36,761 bases of DNA from Planctomycetota bacterium (GCA_021325115.1 JAJPHU010000230.1:1-36761), one strand, 5' to 3'; counted from the stretch's first letter, positions 1-8,471 are shown. The notes: a model not told the origin generated them from the letters alone. Translations and numbers: made by a program.

Positions 1-3000
1 ACACGCTTGATGGAATCGATACCCAAATCAGCATCCAGGGCCATATCCAATTCCAGCATCTCCGCCGGATAACCGGTCTTCTCAGCAATCACCTCCAGCA
101 GGATGGTTTCGATGCGCTGGTCCACGACGACCGGTGCCGGCGGTGTTGACGGCGCCGATTGCGGCGGAGCAGGTGACGCCACGGGCACAGGAACAGGCAC
201 TGGCATGGGCATCGCTTGCGGCGACGAGCTAGGGGGCGCTGACTCGTGACGAGTCGGAGCAGGCGACGGCGCGGCGAGGGGGGTAGGACCGATCGGCAGA
301 CCGAGCGAGGCTTGCAACAACCGCTGTTGCTGTTCGACAAGGAGCTGCACCGTACGCTGGGCGGCATCCTGGCCGTCGAGAAATTGACGGTGCAGTTGGG
401 CCGTCTGTTCCTGCAGGCGTTGCAAGGCGGCGAGGCTGTCGCGCGTCATTTGCAAGGCTTGGGCGAGAGCGGTACTGTCGGGAGGATTAGGTCCGTTCAT
501 CGTCGGCTTGGGAGTTCCGTTCATTGAAGGTCGAGGTTCGGTACGTTTCGGTTTGGGCTTGACGTAGTTAGCGCCGCAGAGCGGCACCAGGAGGGGGCGT
601 TTGGGAGAATCGGCCGGCGTTTGCGGCAGCGGTGCATCGGCATCCCAGGCGGAGAGCTTCACTTCGTGGCCCCGGGCGGCCAGATGCGCCAGGCAGCAGG
701 CCAGATCACACATGCCGGAGCGCTGGCCGTTCGAGCTATCGAGCGCCAGCGCCTCATGATCGCGGCCTTGCAGAATGGCGGACACCAGGCCGGTCAGGCG
801 ACGGCCGGGGCCGACTTCAAGGAAAATGCGAATACCGGATTCGTAGAGGCGCTCAATCTCCCGGACGAACTCGACAGGCCTCGCCAGCTGGCTGGCCAGG
901 AGATCGCGGGCGGCGGCGGCGTCATCCGGATACGCTTGGGCAGTGCTGTTGGCGAAAACAGGCATCGTTCCAGGAAGAAACTCGATCTCTTCCAGAGCAG
1001 TGCGGAATGGCTCGGCAGCTGCAGCTACCAGCGGACTATGGAAGGCTGCGGATACGGCCAAGCGCTGAACAGGAATTTTCCGTTCGGCAAAGGCAGCTGC
1101 AGCGCGCTCGATAGCCGCGGTTGGACCGGACAGTACCGTCTGCTGGGGAGCGTTTTTGTTTGCCAGAGTGAGATCGAGGTTTTCGGCACGAAGGACAGCA
1201 TGAATTGTTTCTTCCGTTGCTTGCACGGCAAGCATGGAGCCTTCTGTACCGGCGACATTGGCCATGAGCCGGCCGCGCAGACGGGACAGGCGGAAGAAAT
1301 CATCGGGTTTCAGGCGGCCGGCAGCACACAGGGCCGTCAATTCGCCGTAGCTGTGGCCAGCGGCGGCATCCGCGCGAACACCGAATAGTTCGAGGATGCG
1401 CCAGGCACCAAGGGAGACAGCCCCCAGAGCAGGCTGGGCGATGTCGGTAGCACGCAGCGCTTCTTCATTGGCGCGGCGGTCTTCAGCAGTGAACGAAATT
1501 AATGGATAAATACGATCAATTAAATGTTTTGGTTGCGCTTCGAGCTGGCACGCTTGAGCCAAGGTATCGTGCAAGGCCGGGAAGCGGCAAGCCAGCTCCC
1601 GCAACATGCCGGGATATTGCGCCCCCTGTCCGGGGAAGAGTATGGCCAGTTTTCCGGCGCGTGGGCCGCGACAGAAGAAAATGCCCTCGGCGCTATTCGC
1701 GCTCATCCTCGACTCGCGGCTAACCAGAGAATGCGCGCGCTCCAGCAAGCGTGCGACATCGGTACGGTCGCGCTGAATGACGAGAAGCAACCGGCATTGG
1801 GCTGCCGCATTCCATGTCTGGCGTGTCCGGGCAGCGCGGGCGCGAAGGTCCGGCCATTCGAGGTTTGCCGGCCATTGGCTCAACTGTTGTTCAATCTGCC
1901 GCGGCGTCGTTCCCGTGAAGGCGAGAATTTGCGTATCGCCGTCCCAGTCGATCGCTTCCTTGTGCGGGCTGGCTTCTTCGAGGACACAGTGAAAATTGCT
2001 GCCACCGAAACCGAAAGCGCTGACGGCGGCGCGGCGCGGATGCTGCGGCGACGGCATCCACGGCCGGGCTTCCGTGTTGACGTAGAACGGGCTATCTTCA
2101 GATTGAAGCGGCTCGATCGGCTGTTTGACCTTGAGCGTCGGCGGCAGCACCTTGTGATGGAGAGCGGCGACAGCTTTGATGAGTCCGGCGACGCCAGCTG
2201 CTGCCTTGGTGTGGCCTATTTGCGATTTTACCGATCCCAGAGCACACCATCTCTCAGAACGCTGATGCGACCGCGCTTGCCTCTTTGCGGCGTCATATAC
2301 TTCAGTCAACGCGGCTACTTCCGTAACATCGCCTACGCGCGTGCCGGTGCCGTGCGCCTCGACCAGTTCGATTGTATCGGGGGTCACCCCGGCAAGCTGA
2401 TACGCCTTGCGGATGGCCTCGACCTGTCCGGCGGCGCGGGGAGCGTAGATGGCATTGCCCCGGCCATCACTCGACGAACCCAGGCCGCGCAAAACCGCAT
2501 AAATGCGGTCGCCGTCGCGCTGTGCATCCTCGAGACGTTTCAGCACCACCATGCCCAGCCCTTCGCCGAGAATGGTGCCGTCGGCGCCGGCATCGAACGG
2601 CCGGGCATCGCCCGTCGGCGACAGCGCCGGCGTCTTGCTGAAACACATGTACATGAAAATATCATTGAACGTATCGACGCCGCCGGTCAGCACCATGTCG
2701 GCCCGGCCCGTTGTCAATTCCAGGCAGGCCAAGTGGAGTGCGCTCAGCGACGAGGCGCAGGCGGCGTCGACAATGCAGTTGGTGCCGCCCAGGTCGAAGC
2801 GATTGGCGATGCGTCCAGCCACCACGTTGCCCAGCAGGCCGGGAAAGGAGTTCTCTTGCCAGCTGATATAGGAATCGCTGATGCGCTGCACCACCTCTTC
2901 CGCGATGTTTTCCTCCACACCGGCCTCGCGCAGCGCACGCCGCCAGATTGGATGACCGAGCCGCGCGCCCAACGGGATCACCAGTTCCAACGTGCCGGTG

Positions 3001-3383
3001 ACACCAAGGATAACAGAGACACGGCTGCGATCAAAAGACCGCTCTTCAGCGTAGCCAGCGTCGGCCAACGCTTGTTGCGCCACTACCAAGCCGAGCAGCT
3101 GAGAGGTATCGGTAGCTTCGAGACTGTTAGGCGCGATGCCGAAAGCGGCGGGGTTGAACGGCGTGGCATGCAAAAAGCCGCCACGCGCCGTGTAAATGCG
3201 ATCGGGCGCTTTGGGGTCGGGATGGTAGTAATCCTCCGGTCGCCAATGCGTCGGCGGCACATCGGTAATGGCATCGACGCCGCCCTGAATCCGCGCCCAG
3301 TACGCGCTCAGATTATCGGCCCCGGGAAACAGGCAGCCGATGCCGATGATCGCCAAAGGAGTTGCCGAATCTGCCGTGCTCAA
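1..3383 (-). CDS. pfaA: PfaA-like polyunsaturated/secondary lipid synthase, KS-AT-ACP part (3' truncated by window edge)
   Basis: One uninterrupted frame of 1127 codons runs off the left edge. The start is taken as TTG at 3383, because GAGGA lies 7 bases upstream; an in-frame TTG at 3401 is an alternative. A ketosynthase fills residues about 9-465 with Cys209 (DAACASS), His344 (EAHGTGT) and His391 (GHTKAA). An acyltransferase at about 575-865 has a PGQGAQ motif and nucleophile Ser678 (GHSYGE). A Gln/Leu-rich helical stretch (about 969-1024) and a Pro/Ala linker follow. An acyl carrier domain then begins near 1085, with phosphopantetheine Ser1124 in DLGIDSIKR, a form typical of PfaA and heterocyst-glycolipid-type synthases. 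Further ACP, KR and DH domains are expected beyond the edge. With the adjacent pfaD it should build a long-chain lipid iteratively. Whether the product is a PUFA or another secondary lipid cannot be read here. Confidence 0.9.
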   Translation of the reverse strand, partial: MSTADSATPLAIIGIGCLFPGADNLSAYWARIQGGVDAITDVPPTHWRPEDYYHPDPKAPDRIYTARGGFLHATPFNPAAFGIAPNSLEATDTSQLLGLVVAQQALADAGYAEERSFDRSRVSVILGVTGTLELVIPLGARLGHPIWRRALREAGVEENIAEEVVQRISDSYISWQENSFPGLLGNVVAGRIANRFDLGGTNCIVDAACASSLSALHLACLELTTGRADMVLTGGVDTFNDIFMYMCFSKTPALSPTGDARPFDAGADGTILGEGLGMVVLKRLEDAQRDGDRIYAVLRGLGSSSDGRGNAIYAPRAAGQVEAIRKAYQLAGVTPDTIELVEAHGTGTRVGDVTEVAALTEVYDAAKRQARSHQRSERWCALGSVKSQIGHTKAAAGVAGLIKAVAALHHKVLPPTLKVKQPIEPLQSEDSPFYVNTEARPWMPSPQHPRRAAVSAFGFGGSNFHCVLEEASPHKEAIDWDGDTQILAFTGTTPRQIEQQLSQWPANLEWPDLRARAARTRQTWNAAAQCRLLLVIQRDRTDVARLLERAHSLVSRESRMSANSAEGIFFCRGPRAGKLAILFPGQGAQYPGMLRELACRFPALHDTLAQACQLEAQPKHLIDRIYPLISFTAEDRRANEEALRATDIAQPALGAVSLGAWRILELFGVRADAAAGHSYGELTALCAAGRLKPDDFFRLSRLRGRLMANVAGTEGSMLAVQATEETIHAVLRAENLDLTLANKNAPQQTVLSGPTAAIERAAAAFAERKIPVQRLAVSAAFHSPLVAAAAEPFRTALEEIEFLPGTMPVFANSTAQAYPDDAAAARDLLASQLARPVEFVREIERLYESGIRIFLEVGPGRRLTGLVSAILQGRDHEALALDSSNGQRSGMCDLACCLAHLAARGHEVKLSAWDADAPLPQTPADSPKRPLLVPLCGANYVKPKPKRTEPRPSMNGTPKPTMNGPNPPDSTALAQALQMTRDSLAALQRLQEQTAQLHRQFLDGQDAAQRTVQLLVEQQQRLLQASLGLPIGPTPLAAPSPAPTRHESAPPSSSPQAMPMPVPVPVPVASPAPPQSAPSTPPAPVVVDQRIETILLEVIAEKTGYPAEMLELDMALDADLGIDSIKR

Positions 3384-3405
3384 ACCATTGTCCTCAAACA
3401 AGAGT

Positions 3406-3590
3406 CACCACGAATCATACAAATAACACCAATAAAGGACGAAAGAGAAAAACGGACTCTGTTAATTCTAATTTTCCTCATTCCCAAACAGAGTTTGGGA
3501 ACCAAGATTGAACCAGGATGGAAAACGGACTCTGTTAATTGCTTTAGGTCTTCTTCTTTTTTATTCGTGTTATTCGTGTGATTCGTAGTT
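3406..3590. repeat. MITE-like element between pfaD and pfaA
   Basis: About 185 bp bounded by imperfect inverted repeats: 3406-3437 matches the reverse complement of 3559-3590 at about 26 of 32 positions. Each arm is itself built from short ATTCGTG-like units. Inside are a 17-base direct repeat (AACGGACTCTGTTAATT at 3451-3467 and 3524-3540) and a perfect 9-bp stem with a 3-base loop (3481-3501, TTCCCAAAC and its complement). The right arm contains the pfaD stop codon. There is no coding capacity. It is AT-richer than its flanks, which suggests insertion. Confidence 0.7.
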
Positions 3591-5153
3591 AGTTCCAATC
3601 AGCGCTTGGATTGTTTCCAGTTCCAGGGGTGTCACCCGCGACCACGCGCTCGGCAATGGCAAGCCCTGGCTGCGTAGCGTCTGCACGCGCAGCAGCACCG
3701 CCGCTCCGTATAGGATATTGAAGGCGACCGTAACGACGCGGCGATGGCGCGGCTGTTCGAGGAAAGAACCTTTGGACCATTCGTTGAACGCGCCCATCGC
3801 CGGGCCGCACCATACCTGATAATCGAGGCGGCGCGTTGGGTCGCCGGCATTGGCCCAGCGCGAGGACAGGCCAAGATACCAACGAAACACGAGGGCCATT
3901 TTATGTTTGGCGTCGCGGTTGGCACGCTCTACTTGAGCCGGGTCACGCTGGAGAAAGAAAGCGCGTGTTTGGTCCCAGATTTCCGCCAAGGGCGCCCGAA
4001 ACAGATTCTTTTCGATATGAGCGCGTTCGGCCGCAGGCAGGGCTTCCAGGCTGGGATAAGTCCGGTATAGTTCGTAGAGCTTGGCGGCGCGCATGGCGAA
4101 CATAGTGCCGCGCTTCAGGACTTGTACTTTGACGCCCATCTCAAACATATCGGCAGCGGGGGCCATGATCGTATCGGCTTGCTCGGCCTGAGCGAGCATT
4201 TCGCGTACCGCATCCGAGCTGCCGGACTCGACGCACGCCTGATTGACGGAGCCGGTCAACACGTAGGCGGCCCCCATCGCGAAAGCGGCGGCAGCGGATG
4301 CCGGCGTTGCGATGCCGCCCGCTGCACCGACACGCAGCGGCACCTCGTAGTCGTACTGTTGCTGCAAACGATCGCGCAAGGCAATCAGGGTCGGCACCAG
4401 GGTGATGGCGGGGCGATTATCCGTATGTCCGCCGGAGTCGGCCTCGGCCGTTACGTCCTGGGCCACAGGAATACGAGCAGCAAGGGCAGCTTGTTCCGGG
4501 GTAATATCGCCTTGACGGACCAACTCTTGCAGCATGCGCTCGGGTGGCGGAGCAAGAAATTTCGAGGCGACTTCTACACGCGATACTTTGACGATGATGC
4601 GATTGGGCACGATGATTTGGCCCGACGGATCGCGGCGGATGCCGTGGACCCGATAGCGCACCACCGGCAGCGTCAAATCGAGAAATGCCGACGCCTCCAC
4701 GAGCCGAACGCCGCGGCGCAGGTACAAATCGACGAGGGCGCGTTCCAAATTCGGCTCAGCCGGGCTGTGGATGAGGTTGAAACCGTAGGGTATTGCGCCC
4801 AGGCTTTTCTGAATACGCTCGATAGCGGCTTCGACGGTTGGTAACGGCAAGCCGGCAGCGCCAAAGAAGGCCAACATGCCGGCCTGGCCCATCGCTTCCA
4901 CGATGTCGGCTGAGCCGATCCCATTGGCCATCGACCCGGCGAGATACGGATAGCGGATGCGGTAATCGGCGCAGAAAGTCGGATCGCCGAGATCTTCCAG
5001 ACGGCAGGCAGGAGCATAAGCCATTCGTGCCCCTGGCGGCGGCGCGGACCAGTCCTCGGCAGGCAGCAGGGTGTAGCGGCCAGCGCTTTCGAGAAGGCGG
5101 ATGGGCCGGCCGAGGGCGCGAATCGCGTCGTGGATGGCCCGTGCTTCATTCAT
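3570..5153 (-). CDS. pfaD: PfaD-like FMN enoyl reductase of the lipid synthase
   Basis: A 527-residue protein of the PfaD/trans-acting enoyl reductase family, related to 2-nitropropane dioxygenases. It would reduce enoyl intermediates on the PfaA carrier domains using FMN and NAD(P)H in the cytoplasm. The family signature EADSGGHTDNRP is at 237-248. A glycine-rich FMN-phosphate loop (VGAAGGIATP) is near 275-284 and the TGSVNQ motif follows near 300-305. Length and order match the family. It lies upstream of pfaA on the same strand and is separated from it only by a 187-bp gap filled by a repeat element. The last residues (NYESHE) and the stop are encoded by the repeat arm, so the native C-terminus has probably been replaced. 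No strong ribosome site precedes the ATG at 5153. Confidence 0.92.
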   Translation of the reverse strand: MNEARAIHDAIRALGRPIRLLESAGRYTLLPAEDWSAPPPGARMAYAPACRLEDLGDPTFCADYRIRYPYLAGSMANGIGSADIVEAMGQAGMLAFFGAAGLPLPTVEAAIERIQKSLGAIPYGFNLIHSPAEPNLERALVDLYLRRGVRLVEASAFLDLTLPVVRYRVHGIRRDPSGQIIVPNRIIVKVSRVEVASKFLAPPPERMLQELVRQGDITPEQAALAARIPVAQDVTAEADSGGHTDNRPAITLVPTLIALRDRLQQQYDYEVPLRVGAAGGIATPASAAAAFAMGAAYVLTGSVNQACVESGSSDAVREMLAQAEQADTIMAPAADMFEMGVKVQVLKRGTMFAMRAAKLYELYRTYPSLEALPAAERAHIEKNLFRAPLAEIWDQTRAFFLQRDPAQVERANRDAKHKMALVFRWYLGLSSRWANAGDPTRRLDYQVWCGPAMGAFNEWSKGSFLEQPRHRRVVTVAFNILYGAAVLLRVQTLRSQGLPLPSAWSRVTPLELETIQALIGTNYESHE

Positions 5154-5333
5154 GGAGGAACCCCATCACCATGCAGTCAGTCTTGTGGCAGGTATGGGGG
5201 ATTATGATAGGGGTTGAATGGCGATCCGCCAGCGTTGCTAGCCCGTAATGCATCTTCGGTCTGCTCCGGTCCCTTTTTCGGCGGCCCTTCCGTAGCTCAG
5301 GCATCCTGGCATGCATCAACTGCCGGAAGGTGA

Positions 5334-5413
5334 GAACGGCACACCTTGCAAGGCACGGGGACAGCATGCCCTGCAAGGCGCGCCGTTCGCCTTTAGTCGC
5401 TAAAGGCGAACGG
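5334..5413. repeat. Nested inverted repeats downstream of hemH
   Basis: Two overlapping stem-loops. 5334-5350 pairs with 5372-5388 (15 of 17 positions). 5383-5396 pairs perfectly with 5400-5413 (14 bp, 3-base loop). They lie in the 355-bp gap between hemH and pfaD and could act as a transcription barrier or be another palindromic repeat unit. Nothing else was seen in 5154-5333 apart from the presumed upstream region of pfaD. Confidence 0.6.
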
Positions 5414-5509
5414 ACTTTTCCCTCCCCCCTTGTGGGGGAGGGTTGGGGTAGGGGGGACACCACTCCAGCCCTCCCTCATGAGGGGAGAGGAGGTTTGGTC
5501 CGGTAGCTC
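5412..5509. repeat. Palindromic repeat family B, copy 1
   Basis: Begins GGACTTTTCCCTCCCC, contains a CCCTCCCCCC...GGGGGAGGG stem (5420-5442) and ends GAGGAGGTTTGGTCCGGTAGCTC. The same ends and centre recur at 30832-30960, with a longer middle there. The last base overlaps the hemH stop codon. Confidence 0.75.
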
Positions 5510-6507
5510 TAATCACGGTGGTCTATCCACCCGCCCGCTTCCTCGCGCACCAGCGTCGTCAGCGCCGCAATCCAGGCCGGATGAGCGTTCAGGCACGGAC
5601 AGCGGTGCAATTGCTCGCCGCCAGCGTGCTGGAAGGCTTCGCGAGCTTCGCGGCCAATCTCATCGATGGTCTCCAGGCAATCGCTGGTGAATCCCGGCAT
5701 AGCCACGAAGACGCGGCGGATGCCTTGTTTGGCCAGCCGTACCAGCGTCTGTTCGGTGTATGGCTTGAGCCATTCCTCGCGGCCAAAGAGGGATTGAAAG
5801 GTCTGCGTCCAGCTGTGGCGTGGCCAGCCGAGCCGTTGGATCAATCCCGCTGTGGTCCGTTTGACGTGCGTGGCATAGGGATCGCCGCTCTGAGCATAGC
5901 GAATAGGGATGCCGTGAAAACTCAGCAGATAATGCTCTGGCTGCCAGCTCAGACGAGCCAGTTCGTCGCGGATGACAGCAGCCATCGCATCGAGATAGGC
6001 GGGATGTTCGTAATACGGCGGCACGATTCGCAGTGCTGGCACGCGCCGCTCGTGCATCAGCGCCCGAAACAACACGTCCGTAGCTGAGGCCGTCGTGGTC
6101 GCTGAATACTGTGGATACATCGGCAGCACCACGAGGCGATCGACGCCGCGCTCAATTAGTTCATGCACGGTCGCGGCCAGCGGCGGATTGCCGACTTGCA
6201 TGCCGAAAGCTACCGATACGCCGGGCAGGGTCTTTTGCAACTCTTCCGTCTGCCGGCGTGTCCAGTACAACAGCGGCGAGCCGGTAACAGCATCCCAGAT
6301 GCGTTGATACTTGGCAGCAGATTGTCGCGGCCGAAACGGCAGGATGAATAAGTTGAGAACGAACCACCATTTCAGACGCGGCGCATCTATGACGCGCGGA
6401 TCGCCAAGGAATTGACGGAGGTAACGCCGTAGTGCCGGCACCGTGGGGGCGTCGGGCGTGCCGAGCTGGATGAGGAGAACGCCGGTGCTCATGAGTGCGT
6501 AGTCCAT
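5509..6507 (-). CDS. hemH: Ferrochelatase
   Basis: A 332-residue ferrochelatase that inserts Fe2+ into protoporphyrin (or coproporphyrin) in the last steps of haem synthesis. Visible family features are GVLLIQLGTPDAP at the N-terminus, FGMQVGNPP near 101-109, LSFHGIP with the metal-binding His198, and SDCLETIDE with the conserved acidic residues Glu279 and Glu283. Length is normal. ATG 6507 and ATG 6492 are both possible starts and neither has a clear ribosome site; the second would begin MSTGVLL. The neighbouring ferredoxin gene reads in the same direction, with a strong inverted repeat between them, so cotranscription is uncertain. Confidence 0.95.
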   Translation of the reverse strand: MDYALMSTGVLLIQLGTPDAPTVPALRRYLRQFLGDPRVIDAPRLKWWFVLNLFILPFRPRQSAAKYQRIWDAVTGSPLLYWTRRQTEELQKTLPGVSVAFGMQVGNPPLAATVHELIERGVDRLVVLPMYPQYSATTTASATDVLFRALMHERRVPALRIVPPYYEHPAYLDAMAAVIRDELARLSWQPEHYLLSFHGIPIRYAQSGDPYATHVKRTTAGLIQRLGWPRHSWTQTFQSLFGREEWLKPYTEQTLVRLAKQGIRRVFVAMPGFTSDCLETIDEIGREAREAFQHAGGEQLHRCPCLNAHPAWIAALTTLVREEAGGWIDHRD

Positions 6508-6511
6508 AATC

Positions 6512-6568
6512 TGAGCCGCGATCGTAAGGGAGCGGTTGGGGATGCCCTTCCCTTACGGTCGCGGCTCA
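6512..6568. repeat. REP-like inverted repeat, GAGCCGCGACCGTAAGGGA family
   Basis: 20-base arms 6512-6531 and 6549-6568 pair with one mismatch around a 17-base loop. It lies between the ferredoxin stop and the hemH start, 4 bases upstream of the hemH ATG at 6507. The same core (GAGCCGCGRYCGTMAGGGA) with its complement occurs inside the kinase gene at 33541-33602. Confidence 0.8.
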
Positions 6569-6583
6569 AATTACGAAGACGAA

Positions 6584-6895
6584 TTAGCCCTTCTTCTGGC
6601 ACTCAGGGCCTTCTTGAGGATCCTGCTTCTCGGTAATGTGGCCGGTGCCGCTCTCTTTGAGGGCGGCAGAGCGTTCGGCGTTAAGCGCTGTAAAGCTGGC
6701 CCATTGAGACGGAACGTTGGCCTCGGCGAAGATAGCCTCGACCGGACATTCGGGAACACAAGCTTCACAATCGATGCAGTCAACGGGATCGATGTAAAGC
6801 ATCTTCTCGTCCTGGTAGAAGCATTCCACCGGGCAGACGGCCACGCAATCCGTATACTTGCAGTCGTAGCACGGCTGGCAAACAGTGTGAGTCAT
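6584..6895 (-). CDS. fdxA: Seven-iron ferredoxin ([3Fe-4S][4Fe-4S])
   Basis: A 103-residue small cytoplasmic electron carrier. The spacing C9-x2-C12-x4-C17-x3-C21 and C40-x2-C43-x2-C46-x3-C50 matches the Azotobacter FdI type. In that type C9, C17 and C50 hold the 3Fe cluster and C21, C40, C43 and C46 hold the 4Fe cluster. The tail after residue 60 is longer than in clostridial ferredoxins, as expected for FdxA. AAAGGA lies about 9 bases before the ATG. The redox partner is unknown. Proximity to ferrochelatase and to a reductive lipid synthase is suggestive but not proof of a link. Confidence 0.92.
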   Translation of the reverse strand: MTHTVCQPCYDCKYTDCVAVCPVECFYQDEKMLYIDPVDCIDCEACVPECPVEAIFAEANVPSQWASFTALNAERSAALKESGTGHITEKQDPQEGPECQKKG

Positions 6896-7016
6896 TGCAA
6901 TCGGTCCTTTCTGCTGGTTTCGATCTACGGCCGGCCCTCAGGCCTGCTGTCACGCTGGATCGAATACCTCATCGTATCCATACCAAGTGAAAAGGCTTCT
7001 GTCCAGAAAATTACTC

Positions 7017-7155
7017 GGGTATCCCTCTTGATTTTGACAGGGAGGAGGGCTTACGGGCCAGGACTCTTTTCCCTCTCCCAGCAGGGGGGAGGGAGGGGAA
7101 AAACCCTCCTCGGGGGCTAGCGCAACCCCGCTCGCCAAAATCGAGAGGGCCACCC
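7017..7155. repeat. MITE-like family A element, copy 1 (139 bp)
   Basis: Terminal inverted repeats: GGGTATCCCTCTTGATTTTG at the left matches the complement of the right end (CAAAATCGAGAGGGCCACCC) closely. The interior carries GGAGGAGGGCTTACG, a C/G-rich palindrome and CGGGGGCTAGCGCAACCCCG. Related copies are at 22230-22451 and 31945-32151. It lies in the 759-bp gene-free stretch between the ferredoxin and RNA-binding protein genes. Confidence 0.75.
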
Positions 7156-7170
7156 CATCGGAAAAAAGCC

Positions 7171-7201
7171 TTTACAAGCGCTCTTGAGCTTGTTATATAA
7201 T
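7171..7201 (+). promoter_or_regulatory. Possible sigma70-type promoter for the RRM gene
   Basis: TTTACA at 7171-7176 with TATATA 17 bases later (7194-7199) or TATAAT 19 bases later (7196-7201). If used, it gives a leader of roughly 450 bases before the RRM gene, containing the 7392-7449 stem-loop. Cold-inducible RNA-binding protein genes often have long leaders, so the distance is not prohibitive. Nothing else was recognised in 7202-7391 or 7450-7640. Confidence 0.4.
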
Positions 7202-7391
7202 GCGAGCTATACGGCAGGATGCCGGTTGAGTTGATGTAAGGTTGCAGATCGGATTTAGGAGAGCGAGCTGTTCGGTCCCGAGGGACGAAATTCCCTTCCT
7301 TTTCAGCGTTTTTCGACGGCGTTTCACTCCCTTTTGTGAGTAGTCTCCCCTGCGAAAGATTCCGAGAAGGTGGGTCCGATGGCAAACCCTT

Positions 7392-7449
7392 GATCGCCCG
7401 CCGCGCCAGCAAGGAACGCTTTTTTCCCGTGCTGGCGCGGCGGGCGATC
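7392..7449. repeat. Perfect 20-bp inverted repeat of the SASKG family
   Basis: Arms 7392-7411 and 7430-7449 are perfectly complementary around an 18-base loop containing TTTTTT. The arm sequence (GCGCCAGCAAGGAACG) is related to short repeats at 23484-23507, 26501-26526 and 34165-34193. It may fold in the leader of the RRM gene. Confidence 0.7.
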
Positions 7450-7654
7450 CAGACGGGGGTAGACCGCGGCAGCGGCGTTAGGCCGGCTGGCCGAACGGTG
7501 ATGACAACGCGGCTTGCTCCGGCCCGTGGGCTGGAGAGGGACAGTTTTTCCGTTATTATTTTGTGGAGTGCCCCGTCTGGGACCGAGGTGTGTTTCTCTT
7601 CCCTCGGCCCGGCGGATGAGAGGTCGCAACGACCCGGCACGGAAAGGTTCTGCG

Positions 7655-8029
7655 ATGGCGAAGAATATTTACGTCGGCAATCTCGTGTGGGAAGCCACAG
7701 CCGACGACCTGCTGGCGCTGTTCCAAGCCTTCGGGGCGGTGGCTCGAGCGCAGGTCATCACCGATCGAGAGACCGGCCGTTCGCGCGGCTTCGGCTTTGT
7801 CGAAATGGACAACGATCAAGAAGCGCAAACGGCCATCGACAACCTCAACGGCACCCCCTATCGGGGCCGGCCGCTGACCGTCAATGAAGCGCGGCCGCGC
7901 GAGGAGCGTGGCGGCGGCGGCAACCGCAGCTATGGCGGCAACCGCGGTGGCTATGGCGGTGGATACCGCGATCGCGGTGGCTATGGCGGCGGACACCGCG
8001 ACCGCGGCTACGGCGGACAAGGATATTAA
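7655..8029 (+). CDS. RRM-type RNA-binding protein with glycine-rich tail
   Basis: A 124-residue protein with one RNA recognition motif at about residues 1-80: RNP2 IYVGNL near the N-terminus and RNP1 RGFGFVEM near 45-52. A Gly/Tyr/Arg-rich tail of about 40 residues follows, made of YGG, GGYR and DRG repeats. This is the architecture of the cyanobacterial cold-regulated Rbp proteins, which bind single-stranded RNA. ATG 7655 is chosen over upstream in-frame starts because GGAAAGG lies 7 bases before it and the RRM starts there. The tail-coding region is strongly repetitive and produces long spurious frames on the opposite strand. Confidence 0.93.
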   Translation: MAKNIYVGNLVWEATADDLLALFQAFGAVARAQVITDRETGRSRGFGFVEMDNDQEAQTAIDNLNGTPYRGRPLTVNEARPREERGGGGNRSYGGNRGGYGGGYRDRGGYGGGHRDRGYGGQGY

Positions 8030-8037
8030 AAACTCGG

Positions 8038-8095
8038 GGCGAGCAGAGGTGTTAACCCCCCGGTTAGCGCTAACCGGGGGGGCTCTTCGCTCGCC
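8038..8095 (+). terminator. Strong palindromic terminator after the RRM gene
   Basis: A perfect 26-base palindrome (8056-8081, centred on GGTTAGCGCTAACC) sits inside an outer pair GGCGAGC (8038-8044) / GCTCGCC (8089-8095). It starts 9 bases after the stop. There is only a short T run, so it may be a repeat unit that doubles as a terminator. A related GTTAAC-based inverted repeat is at 11677-11729. Confidence 0.65.
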
Positions 8096-8105
8096 GATTT
8101 TGCTC

Positions 8106-8134
8106 TTGACGCGCCCTGATTTTTCCGTCAATCT
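8106..8134 (+). promoter_or_regulatory. Putative sigma70-type promoter for the 90-residue protein
   Basis: TTGACG at 8106-8111, 17-base spacer, CAATCT at 8129-8134. It lies just after the palindromic terminator and 40 bases before the ATG at 8174. Confidence 0.5.
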
Positions 8135-8173
8135 AAGCACACGTCTCACACCCAGACCAAGGAGGGTCAGATC

Positions 8174-8446
8174 ATGTTCTATCAGACGGAAGCCAAGCCT
8201 CAGGGATGGCGTGCCGTGGCCGTGTTTGATGACCGTGCCGATCTGCTCATCTATCTCGGACGTTCCTCCACCCAGGTTCGCGCCAATTTCGCTCAGGCCT
8301 TCTTTGAAGTCCTCGACGAAGAAGAGCGCGATCACGTTCGCTCGATCTCGTTGCAGCGCTGGCACGGTGCCCCGGATTCTGGCCGTTGGATGCATCAGAC
8401 TAACCTTACCATTCCCGTCAAGGCCAAACTGGCTCGCAGCGCGTGA
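8174..8446 (+). CDS. Unrecognised 90-residue protein
   Basis: Starts at ATG 8174, preceded by AAGGAGGG at 8159-8166, the best ribosome site in this part of the window. The protein has no signal peptide, membrane segment or cysteine. It reads as a small mixed alpha/beta fold with an acidic helix in the middle (FFEVLDEEERDHVRSI) and a basic C-terminus. It lies between a clear upstream promoter and terminator and a downstream stem-loop, so it is probably its own transcription unit. No family was recognised and no function is proposed. Confidence 0.8.
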   Translation: MFYQTEAKPQGWRAVAVFDDRADLLIYLGRSSTQVRANFAQAFFEVLDEEERDHVRSISLQRWHGAPDSGRWMHQTNLTIPVKAKLARSA

Positions 8447-8471
8447 CCCCGTTGTTCCGCGCTGAGCACAT

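Noticed and set aside
1524-3581. 685-codon open frame on the plus strand
   Set aside because: It lies opposite the PfaA frame, which carries intact KS and AT catalytic motifs. The plus-strand translation shows no motif and is a high-GC shadow.
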